A stretch of 64,000 bases of DNA from Kappaphycus alvarezii. Lineage: Eukaryota > Rhodophyta > Florideophyceae > Gigartinales > Solieriaceae. Of the stretch, positions 54,480 through 64,000 are shown piece after piece; the first letter of the stretch is position 1, and each line of letters starts with the position of its first letter. The position numbers were made by a program, and so were the translations under genes. The stretch is from NCBI GenBank assembly GCA_002205965.3, contig NADL03000051.1:470444-534443 (forward strand), given 5' to 3'. The notes below the pieces were generated by a model. The model was not told where the DNA came from. It ran no database searches and saw only the letters and a program-made list of their open reading frames with translations.

Positions 54480-54987
54480 GACCGCCGTTGCGGTCTTTTG
54501 TCTGTGGTATGACTCACGTCCTATGGCGCAACACTCAACGCGCAGCTCCTTTCTGGTCCAAAACCCTTCATTCCTCCAACTTCCTTTTACGTGCGCTTCG
54601 TTTCGGAGTGTACGAAATTCCAATTTCGACTCAAGTGTCATTGATTTGGTGCAACGGTATGATGCAATTCGCCGCAATAATCGCTCGGGTAGCAAATACT
54701 ATTGGGCCTTACCGGGAACGCGCTTGTCCACTAGCGCACGGACAATGACATTATGGCTCAAGTTCTGTCTCACACGTATTCAAGTTTCTCCGCCTCCACA
54801 GGTCGCATGGACCTCTCATTCGCTCAGAATGGGCGCTGCTTCCGAATGCGCGGCCATTGGAGTTCAAGAATATCGTATCTTGATTTGGGGTGACTGGTCG
54901 GCTGGACAGACGTTTCGACAGTCATATTTGGATGCACGGGTGTTGCAATGTGATGATTCGTACTTCTTCTTCGGTCACTTGCTGTGA
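54480..54987 (+). pseudogene. Tyrosine recombinase, C-terminal part
   Basis: The frame ending at 54987 reads VAWTSHSLRMGAASECAAIG then VQEYRILIWGDWSAGQTFRQ, SYLDARV. This is the H-x-x-R...W...Y pattern of tyrosine recombinases, with the likely nucleophile Tyr in QSYLD. A conserved first Arg may lie in another frame (LLRALRFGVYEIP near 54590), so a frameshift is probable. The domain is about 170 residues, short for a full enzyme. It would cut and rejoin circular element DNA. Confidence 0.68.
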
Positions 54988-55045
54988 CCTCACTCTCGTT
55001 AGCACGTACCCCTGGTACATTTGGTTTTCTCTATTGTTTTAATTC

Positions 55046-56094
55046 GGTGGAATGATTGGAAAATTATGGGTGAATATGATAAGGGGGCTTCGACGTGGCT
55101 GTGATCCACAACTGGAAGCAAGTCACGCTGTCACGTCTGCATCTCGGTTGCATTTGCATCCGCCGGACTGTAAGCCACTCAAGATATGGCCACGTTGGCA
55201 GCTTACCGTTGCGCAAGGACTTGATGTGCGATCACAACCCGTCGAGAAGGTCTATATAACCGACAACTTGGAAACCTTTGGCACAACTTCTGGTCCCTCA
55301 AGTCGTCGCTTGTTCTCGCCTCCCTCCATTCATCCTTCATGGCCCAATCACAAGCCGTCTTTTGTTCTTGATTTATGATGATTTTATGATGATTTTATGT
55401 TACGATTTATGATGATGCAAGTGTCACGCAAACGCAGCAACCGGTGGAATTATTGATTTGGTTCTGGTCAGAGGATCAACGCGCATAGTGGTCACGGGCG
55501 TATGACCGCGCTACTCTCCTTACAACTCCTGCGACGCGAACACACCAAATCTAAAGAGTTTACCCAAGCGTACGCATGATGGAACGAATGGAACCGGACA
55601 AGGATCTCAGCGTCTGGGGAGACACGCCGACCACCTCATCCAATTCCACCATTCCATTACTCCCGGTCATTTACCTCGGTCCTGGCAACTCACTCACCCT
55701 TTCGCTGGAACATCCTCTCCCCTTCGTGTGCCTCCCCAGGCCGGCCATTGCTGGCAGCGTACGTTCACTCAAGACAAGTAAGGTTGGCACCAAACGGAAG
55801 CTGTCACACTACACCCCTTTGGGGTACCATCCCCGGAAGAAGCGCCCCGCGCCCATAGCCGCTGTACAGCAGCATCCGGAGATTCGAGTGATCAAGCATT
55901 TTTAACCCTGCCTTCACCAGTTCTGTCTCGAGCAAACGTCCAACACAAAGGCTCAAATCAGTCCCCAACTACTGGAGCAAGTAAGCTGCATAAGTTATCC
56001 CTGTTTGCTGTAATGCGTACTTTTTTAGTTATCCCTGTTGCTGTTAGCTATTTGCTTTGGTAAAGTGTTATGTGTTTCTCTATTGTTTTAATTC
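55046..56094 (+). mobile_element. Tyrosine-recombinase element, unit 2 (non-autonomous)
   Basis: 1049 bp. It starts with the same 272 bp as unit 1, abuts unit 1 without a gap, and ends with the same 20 bp. The interior is unrelated. It has an (atgattttatg)n microsatellite at 55375-55410 and a 109-residue ORF (55576-55905) with a basic end (KVGTKRKLSHYTPLGYHPRK), no known motif. It lacks a recombinase and would depend on one elsewhere. Confidence 0.65.
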
Positions 56095-56323
56095 ACACCA
56101 CTACAGTCCTTGGGACACTTTATATTTAAAATGTACAAAGATATTCTGGTCTCTCATGATACATAATTAGACGTCGCGCACAGATAGGCCTTCCCAATCT
56201 CTTTCTAGAGCAAAGCAAAACCTCCCAATGTGTGTGCATTACTTTGGTTATAACGCACGGATTGTAATAGTTCGTACGTATCGAGAGCCAAATATAACGG
56301 ACTGCTGTAAAGCCTTACCGTGA

Positions 56324-57000
56324 ATGACTAATACCTTCGTCCCGACAGCTAATTTCCACTGTGGTTCAGATGAACCTTTTTCTTGGTCCCACAAGCTGGT
56401 TTGGTTAATGTACAGTTTCCAGAAGTTTGGGGCTCCGTCTATTGTCTCCTATTTCGTATTAGTACTGTATACTAGACATCTTCTTGCACCACTCTGGGGC
56501 CTTTCCATACACCATCTTGGACTTCGGTGACTTTTTTGCGCCTAGCCCGTACAAAACCTTTGTTGCGGTGTCTTCCCACGCAATTTCGCGTTCCCATGTA
56601 GTCCTTTATGTGGACCTTTTAACTGATCCAAACATCTTCTCTGCCTTCCCATTAGACATTGGGGAATAAGCCAGAACCGTTTTGCACATAATTTGGTTTT
56701 ATCTCATGAATTTGATAAGAGATGTAGCAGTAAAGGAAAGTGCATCGACTGAAATGATTCTTCTGGGAAGGCAGATCGGACCGATTATATCATTTATCAC
56801 AAATTCAATGACCACATCGTCAGTAACGTCCTTATCCGCCACTGGATATGGCTGTCCCGTCCAGTGTTCAACCCTTATGAGAAGATACATGTTCCCAGAA
56901 GGAGTCTCCTTGAAGGGACCGGTGAAGTCCAGAGAGAATGTATCAAGTAGCCCAGTAATAGGAATACCGTGCTACATATCAGACATCTTCTACCAGGTGT
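56324..57000 (-). pseudogene. Gypsy integrase relic
   Basis: The minus strand reads MYLLIRVEHWTGQPYPVADK, VIEFVINDIIGPICLPRRII and SVDALSFTATSLIKF at 56890-56699, matching YLLIGVEHLTGWPIAVAV...GLPKRIISDNALCFTATSLL in the element at 38100. Further down, VGTKVLVIHGKALQQSV near 56340 matches the integrase C-terminal domain (VLVVHGKAMQQAV). The second Asp region reads SVDA instead of SDNA. Stops and shifts are frequent; it is an old copy of a related element. Confidence 0.82.
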
Positions 57001-59640
57001 AGTAAATATAACATAAACTTACTAAAGTTCTTACAAGTACATTCGCTATACTAATATTTTCCGTATAGGTAGTCCTTTGCCAACTATTTTTGGAAACAGC
57101 CCTACTAAATTTTATAGTATCTCCGCTAGCTTACGAAATCAGACTAACGGTTAAGTCCTCTGCAGTATGGAGAGTATGTAATGTATGGAAAGGCAATATA
57201 AATGTATGGTACCGCCAATTTGGATTGAAATATATGTGTAAGATAGTACAAATATCCGATAAACCCCTCATTTGAGCTAGTCGTAAACGGAATAATTCAA
57301 CGGTCTAATAACCGTTGCACGTTATCGATGAGCTTTGCTTCGGTAATTTGTGCACGTTTTGAGGTTTGGAATGGTCAATTAGGCCTTTCTTTAGTAAAGC
57401 ACACCAGTTTCATGCGTACTGGCAAAAATATTTTCAAAATAAGCACCCTTTGGTAGAAATTCAAGATTTTATCGGATATTGCCTAAGATCCCTCACAGGG
57501 TGTACATTCTTCTGAGGATCTTAAAAGTATGTGGACTCAGATGGAAGCTTCTCGTCATCAGCGATCCCTTACCGCTTGTTTGTGAAGGGAGATTTTCCCT
57601 GGAAGTCATTTTCCGACAAAGGAGAACTCCGAAAAAGGAGAATTCCATCAACATACAATATGAATAGACCGTGCAAAAAGTTTCGGTAAGCTGGCAATAA
57701 AGTGATGTGTCTAATCCGAATGGATTCATTCCCATCCAACCCTTATGTTGTATATGCAAGGTTTTATACCATAGATCTCCACCAACACGGAGGTTATAAA
57801 ACAGACGAATTAGGTTAAAGCAACGGTTTGGGCCAAGCTCAAGTTTAGGGACGAGTTTCTCTGTAGAAATATCCCTGTCAAGCGTTTTTGATAGTACATA
57901 GTATGCCTGCCTAGTTTATGCAGTCAAAAAGTCAGATTCAAAGATGACAGCTACCAATACTTATAATTACTCTACATATTACGGATGAAATGTCCAAGAT
58001 ATGTGTACGAGCATGTTCTTGAGTTTATCTAGATTGCCTGACATGTGGTGCTTTGTGCTTCATTTCCTCATCAAAAGCATATTTCATGGCCAGAAAATGC
58101 ATGGAGAAACGTTTTAGTCTTGATTTATACCACCCCAGAGGATTAATTTGAATTCCCCACGTTCCAGTCTCCCTTTTATATGTTTTGTTTCAGCTCCTTT
58201 TTAGACCCGCTTTCCGACTACGCTTCCATCCTTGAAGTCGACGATGTTGATCGCCGGTAATAGAACATCATGATGCAATTATAATATCTTCAGGCTCTCT
58301 TCCAGATGTGACTGAATCATATGGAGCACGAGCTGAGGAGCTAGCCAAATTTTCATTAGCGATAAGTTAACGGGGCATGCCGGACTACTTGTAGTGTCTT
58401 CAACGGATATCAACGTTTTGACATACTCAATGGCGGAAAAACCAGACAGAAAAATCATTTTTCCTTTTATAGTACAAAATATCTTTTTTTTCCACAACTC
58501 AAAACCTTATAATTGGGCCTGACTCTATCAATATCAGGTAGAACAGCATAACTGTGGACTCAGTTGACATTTATGGCAGTCATTTAGGATCCAATCTCCC
58601 TTTAGACACTATTGACGGTAGCCGCTCGTTCTGAGAGGGCCTCTATAGTTTTTTGTGGCTCGAACCTTGTTGATGTTTGAGGTCGTTCGCCAAATTTCGA
58701 CGCAGAGGGAACGATAGCCTCTGGTACAAGAGTTATGTTCATTTCCTTTATTGGCCTCGCGAGTGATAGATGTCCGTCCTAGTTGGGCTGTAATACCTCA
58801 ATCTTACTTTCGTTGGCTCTCAGTGAATCTTGGCATTTGTGAATCATGCTAGGACTTTAGTGGGACTCAATTTCTGTGTTTCCGACCTCTACGTCGCATA
58901 GCTTCGCATTATGGATAAACGGTCACCAGGTTGAAATCTTTGATACTAAGTGATACCTTGGAGAGATCCGTATAAACTGAGGGCCAACATTTCATTAGCG
59001 TTTACCGTATTGCTTCCGTATAGATAGTTGGCACGAACCGAGCTTCTTATAAATAATTACCGTAATCTTTGATGTGGAGGACCGAAATACAGTCGAGGTA
59101 CATAACATCGTGTATCATCTTCATATCAAACTAAAAAATACTCAGCCCCTAGCGTGACGTTGTACCGTCTTGGGTTTTATGTAATGCTTTGATATAAATA
59201 TCATCTCTTGTAAAAACTCTTACAACTTCCGAAGAGTCCCTGGCATGGGTTTCTTAGGACATTCCCAGCAATGTTTTGCATGAAATTAAACCATTTCCAT
59301 GCTTTCTAGAACTGGGGTGTAGTTTTGTGAATATCATTTGGAAAACTGGGATATGCTAGAATAAATATCCATGGGTAATTGAATCACGGTGTAGACTTGA
59401 CTCGGTTAATATCGTGGCAGTGGTACAAAGCCCTCATCCTAGTACGCAGTACAGTATTTTCGTTTCGATCAGTTTTCAATAACAGGCTTACCTACCCAAT
59501 TAAACAATTTGAAAGCCGTCATAGTTCCCTTATCAAGCCCATCAAATCCAAAAACGCATACACACATGAAAAAAAGATGTCCAGATCTACACAGATCTGT
59601 GTAGTCCCTTAAGAATTAACAAGCGTAGTCATACTTAGAT
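57000..59640. other. AT-rich decayed sequence, no gene assigned
   Basis: No ORF above about 90 residues has a recognisable motif. If the integrase relic at 56324-57000 was part of a whole element, this is where its RNase H and RT would lie, but I could not confirm any of their motifs. Confidence 0.5.
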
Positions 59641-60900
59641 CAAGAGAATTATATATATTTCATCTGCGAATCCAAACCCAGTCTTAACACGGAATCGCCT
59701 TCGTTCTTTAACATCTAGGGTGTCAGGAATACTGTCAAGTTCCGTCTGACAGAACAAAGCCTTTGGGCACGCACATTACAAGAGAATACGGGTGTCCGTC
59801 CATCCCATGTCTTTGAGACTATCTTTTGCGCACAAGGCTGGGTTAACATGACCTCAACCTGATGAAATTTGCCTTTTTGAGTGTCTGCTGACATGCGGAC
59901 TTCGGGTGATGACTTGGATATTTAAAACGATTCGTCGTCTTTACGAAAAATAAGACTTGAATCACTGAGCCTTTCATTATTTTACTCCATTGAACACTCA
60001 ATCTGCATCAAAATTATATATCCTCAGAGTGTTTCTGTGATTTATTTCTTAAGGAATTTTAAGGAATCTTTCGTTCTTTCATGTATCACAGAGTTGTGCT
60101 ACTTCCCCGTCCTCTATTTGGAACCCATTAAGCGAGTAAAAGTTTGCAACATCATGAGGTATACTAGCTTCAAGCATAGCGATCTTGAAGAAGAAGTGAG
60201 GCGTAATTATCTTGGATGCAGAGGGAAGGGAGTCCAACAGGTACTTATGTGCGTCTGCACCACTCGAAAATCCACGCAGCAAATTCGAGGGAATATCATT
60301 CTTTTGCGCTTCTCAAAGGAGCTTGATTGATGCAATAGCTGCAGACAGCATCAGCACATGTATTTTATCTCGAAATGACGTTGTACTAATTTCATTCAGT
60401 ATCATATCAAGTTGCACTTTGAACTGGGAACGATAAGTCAGCACTTGTTTCCTTGAATGGTTCAAATCTTCTCACTCGGATTGACTCAACAACACGAACG
60501 GGTCTCAAATCTAGATTGCTTGACACCGTCCTGTTGAGTCTCTCTTTATTAACTCTTACAATCAAAACTAATAGCGTCAAAGGAATAAAAAGCTGTTTTA
60601 GAAACGATTTAAAGAAGGGCCAGCGCTGCCACGACGGCAAATACTTTGAATCAGGACAACGCATACCGCAGTGTGCCCTTTTCAAAAGAAATTGTTCCCC
60701 TGGAAGAAAAAATGTTGTGCCCTTGGGATGACAAGGTAAGTTCTGCATTGTTAATTTCTGCATTGTGAACTCGATGAGATAATCCGACTGTGAATTCGGC
60801 TCAGGGATTTCAAATACAAAGATCGCTGTGAACAGCTTACTGTATAGGATGTAATGTAATATAGTTTTATCCTTGATGCTTGGACCAAATGACACTGGAC
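59640..60900 (-). pseudogene. Possible decayed protein gene of unknown family
   Basis: Successive minus-strand readings look protein-like: a 162-residue ORF (60895-60407) with a possible membrane helix (FLKQLFIPLTLLVLIVRV), then in another frame VQLDMILNEISTTSFRDKIH and SGADAHKYLLDSLPSASKII to 60079, and further on GKFHQVEVMLTQPCAQKIVS and PDTLDVKERRRFRVKTGFGF near 59690. Stops and shifts separate the pieces. I do not recognise a family, and introns are an alternative to frameshifts. Confidence 0.3.
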
Positions 60901-61463
60901 AGTTTTTGATGTCAACACTTCACTCTGAAGAGTATCAGTCGGCATCACAAAATTATTACTGTGCTGCGTAGTTAATTTTCTCTCAATACTGGGAAATAAG
61001 AACCATTTGCATAAGATTCAATGTGTAAACATTCATAGAGAAATTACATGCAATGTTTAACTGCGCTGAGGTGTTGGGAGGGGAGCATAGATTTTTTGTC
61101 GCTTTCGCAATGCATCCCGAAACCGCAATGTTGGTATTGCTCAATGATTTAGAGCTTGATAGTCGACCGAACCTCTCGTGGCCTCTCCCCACCGCTGCCC
61201 AGCCAACAGTCATACCCGTCAAACAACTTCGAAGCTTGCTTGCAGGTCCTGCCATTGCTTCTCTCCAACAGTATTTAAACTTAACCACAGCATCAAACTC
61301 TATCCCTGCTACACCTCTCTTCAACAAATTTACCACCACTACCAAGCTCCCGCCGCAATCTCTGAGAAACGTAATACCCTCACTTAACACTCGCCCGCAC
61401 CTCTCTCGAAACCTATTGTTCGAATCATCTACGCTTCCTTAGCTTCCCCCTACACAACCCGCA

Positions 61464-64000
61464 ATGCAGAAATATCCGCAAGACCCCTCTAACTCCTTTG
61501 GCAGCGATCTTAGTAGCCAAGCCTCAAGCCCCAACTCTTCCTTGGAGAACAATCTCGTCCGTCATCATACATCCCAGCCTCTTCCTCCTTCTACTGGCTC
61601 CTACCCCCTCGCAGCTAAGCATTTCTCCATTCCGGAGGTTTCTTCCGCTGGCAATGGTATCGATTCTTACTTTGCCGCCCTCTCTGAGGTCGTTATCTCA
61701 AAGCCGACCCCGCCCGTCGAAGACCCCTCTCACCCGCACACTCCCCACTCCATCATCTCTCATCCTGCTACCACTTTCCCCTTGAGTGATATGCCGTCGT
61801 TGGCTAGCTCTCTCGATCCTGAAGAAGACCTCAATCGCAAGGTTCGCGTCACCTCACCCAATGGGGATGTATTTGCGAGCGTCGCCTGTCCATTTGACGA
61901 TCGCGTCCACTACAACCCGCAAATGCCCTTGGGGGAGTATACTTCCGACCAATTGGCCGAAAGCGACATTTTCTTCTCGAAAGAGTTCGCCCAGCTCAGT
62001 GTCATCTGCCGCGTCCTCTCAATGGCCATGGATCCCGTCCCCCTTCTGGACCGGTTTAAATTCCTCTGTCTCGTCTCACTGTATCTCGACGAGCACTTCT
62101 CCAAATGTTTGGGACATGTTCCCAAGCTCGACCCCCGCGATGTAGAATCCGTGACCATTCACCTCCGTCGTCAGGTCCATCCACCCTCCAAGTATGAGGA
62201 GGATCTCACGGACGCACTTCGGGCTATTGTTGAAATGCAGCACAAATGTTTGACCTCCCAGCTGCTTCCCAAGCTAGCGGAGCACGGTGTCATATTGTAC
62301 GCGGTTCTGACCTCACCAAGCCCGAGATCAACCGTATGACTGCCTATTTCACAGAAAATTTGCTTCCGCTATTAACTCCATTCACCTTGGACCAGACTCA
62401 CCCCTTTCCTTTGCTCCAGTCCCACGAGATATACCTGTACGTCTCTTTGTTCAACCCGCGTCAGAAATGCAAGAAACGCATGGTCTTTCGCGTCCCAGCC
62501 CATGAGAGGTTGATCCCATTGGATGACAAGCAATTGAGATTTGTCACAGCGGAGGATGTGTGTCTCGCGAACCTCAATTTGCTATGTCAGTCCATGGTCG
62601 TTCTCAGCGCCCATGTGTTCCGTATTACTCGCAATACGAACATCTCCATTGATGATGCAGCCGTTGGAGAAGACGAGAACCTGCTTGACTTTGTTATTGA
62701 GGAGGTTCACCGTCGTCGGCAGGCACCTACCACGAGACTGGAGGTGTTGCGCTCTGCCCCAAAGAAAATGGTTAACTTTTTGATGGGGCAGTTGCATCTG
62801 GACGAGTCGGATGTGTATGTCATCGAATCACCCATCCTTGACCTGTCTACTTGCATGCCCTTGGCGTCTCTGAACCTACCTTGGTTGCGGCAGATAATGC
62901 GCGACGCAGTTGTGCCTCCGGCGTTCAAGGCTGACGGACCGATTGCGGAATGACCCGGGAGCGATCTTCGACGTGTTGCGGAAGCGGGACGTTCTGGTCG
63001 AGTACCCAAAGGAGAATTTCGAAAACTCAGCCATTCTCTTTCTTCATGCAGCGGCACGCGATCCAGCTGTCCGCTCAATCAAGACGGTCGTTTATCGCGG
63101 AGGCAGTGACTCACCTATCATTGCTGCGCTCGTAAGGGCGGCCAAAAATGGAAAGGAGGTGAGCGTGGTCGTTGAGTTGAAGGCATCACTGGATGAAGTG
63201 CAAAACTCGGACTACGCACGCGCACTGCAGCTCGCCGGGTGCAACGTTACGTACGGCGTTATGGGGCTAAAGGTGCATAGTAAGATTATGCTGGTAACCC
63301 GTCAAGAGGCAGATGGCAGGTTGATGCAATACGTGAACGTGTCGACGGGGAACTTTAACCCGAAAACAGCCAAACTGTATACGGACTTGTCTCTGTTCTC
63401 TTGCAGAAAGGAGATCTGCTGCGATGTGTTGGACGTGTTCAACTCGCTGACGGGTTACTCATGGAAGCCGGAGTTCAGCACCCTCCTCGTCTCACCTGTG
63501 AACATGCTCAGCGCTTCGTAGAGCTTATCCGGGCAGAAGCTGCCAATGCCAGAGCTGGAAAGCCGGCGCGGATTGCTGCTCAGATGAATGGTCTGACAGA
63601 CAACAAATCACGAAGGAGCTGTATGACGCATCAAAGGCGGGTTCGTATCGACTTGATCATTCGTGGTCCTTGCCGGATAAGGCCCGGGATCAAGGGGATG
63701 AGCGACAACATCCGGGTGTATTCGTGGGTAGGTCAACTACTGCAGCACCAGCGCATTTACTATTTCCATGCCGGGGGTGCGGGCAAGTACTTGATCGGCA
63801 GCGATTGGAGGGCGCGGAACCTCACGGCCCGAGTAGAGGTTGTGGTGCCGATTGAGGATCGCAAGATTCGCAAGCGGCTGGCCAAAGCGTTTGACTTGAT
63901 CAACGACGGAAACTGGGTTTGGCGAATGGCCCCTGACGGACGGTACTACAAGGGGGTTCCATCTCAGTCGACCCCGGTGTCGGCGAGCATTGCGCCAAGT
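61464..64000 (+). pseudogene. PPK1: Polyphosphate kinase 1, second copy, frameshifted, runs off the window
   Basis: The start at 61464 gives a Ser/Pro-rich extension of about 150 residues, then the PPK1 N domain (SVICRVLSMAMDPVPLLDRF, SLYLDEHFSKCLG). After a shift near 62300 come TENLLPLLTPFTLDQTHPFP and PAHERLIPLDDKQLRFVTAE (head domain). After a shift near 62950 come DVLVEYPKENFENSAILFLH, VVYRGGSDSPI with a conserved Arg, [20 protein letters not shown], and [11 protein letters not shown] with the phosphorylated His. Against the copy at 43734-50000, single-base losses lie near 63512 and 63606, two bases are missing near 63640, and three near 63800 remove the Ala of SADW. The Arg of KARFDE is Ser here. 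No intron signals were seen at the shifts. Confidence 0.85.

Larger units (their letters stand above)
53259..55045 (+). mobile_element. Tyrosine-recombinase element, unit 1
   Basis: 1787 bp from ggtggaatgattgg to tttctctattgttttaattc. The first 272 bp are repeated at 55046-55317 with a single mismatch, and the last 20 bp recur at 56075-56094. It encodes a gag-like protein and a tyrosine recombinase end, with no reverse transcriptase between them. It could be an internally deleted DIRS/Ngaro-type element or a Crypton-like one. Start and end are set by repeat boundaries. Confidence 0.75.

Noticed and set aside
53491..54987. A 498-residue ORF, the longest in the window
   Set aside because: Its first two thirds overlap the gag-like frame in a different phase and are low-complexity Ser/Pro/Leu; only the last part (from about 54480) carries recombinase motifs.
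58279..58497. A 72-residue minus-strand ORF that might be Gypsy protease or RNase H decay
   Set aside because: I could not align any catalytic motif; the resemblance is too weak.
60464..60490. ggttcaaatctt resembling a tRNA B box
   Set aside because: No matching A box or cloverleaf could be built around it.
61053..61442. A 129-residue ORF directly upstream of PPK1, with an opposite-strand ORF of 135 residues
   Set aside because: No recognisable motif on either strand; the plus ORF ends just before the PPK1 start and may be leader sequence. Left unannotated.
62300..62960. Introns as the explanation for frame changes in the second PPK1 copy
   Set aside because: The two readings overlap at the same domain position with no missing residues and no GT...AG pair of plausible length; single-base indels explain it better.

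Overview
The window reads as nuclear DNA of a eukaryote. Long AT-rich spacers, nested LTR retrotransposons, a LINE, a piggyBac-like transposase, tyrosine-recombinase elements and AATAAA signals dominate, and there are no operons. Two Copia-type elements carry a primer-binding site for the anticodon region of initiator tRNA-Met. A polyphosphate kinase fused to a Nudix domain, in a compact genome, suggests an alga, possibly a red alga. That lineage call is an inference. I recognised no rRNA, tRNA or CRISPR array.

Layout. 1-4255: decayed Copia element on the minus strand; one LTR is visible and the other lies beyond the left edge. 4275-10995: segment A, carrying a small secreted-protein gene. 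11000-14020: nothing recognised. 14022-19112: an old Gypsy LTR, then two copies of a retroelement C-terminal endonuclease-like domain, the second split by a solo Gypsy LTR with a clean 5-bp target duplication. 19134-24552: segment B, a near-identical copy of segment A with the secreted gene intact. 24553-29806: a 5.25-kb insertion holding satellites and a broken LINE. 29807-31806: the rest of segment B and an inverted third copy of the gene's upstream region. 31840-34884: a broken piggyBac-like transposase, itself invaded. 34885-43733: a Gypsy element with 1.4-kb LTRs. 43734-50920: the 3' part of a PPK1-Nudix gene split by a young 5.5-kb Copia element. 50921-53258: repeat debris. 53259-56094: two head-to-tail tyrosine-recombinase units. 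56300-57000: Gypsy integrase relic. 57000-61050: decayed AT-rich DNA. 61464-64000: a second PPK1 copy with frameshifts, running off the right edge.

The genes are mostly parasites, and their interest lies in how they are nested. The Gypsy LTRs carry a sense ORF for an acidic protein whose frame can be followed in three lineages. The two ends of the Gypsy element lie in unrelated host sequences with no matching target duplication, which points to recombination between two insertions. The A/B/C duplications provide filled and empty sites for a superfamily of 40-115 bp insertions flanked by 10-12 bp duplications, which seem to have moved after the duplications.

The best candidates for undescribed biology are that ultrashort insertion superfamily, the LTR-encoded acidic protein, the duplicated-domain tail of the Gypsy polyprotein, and the PPK1-Nudix fusion with altered catalytic residues.
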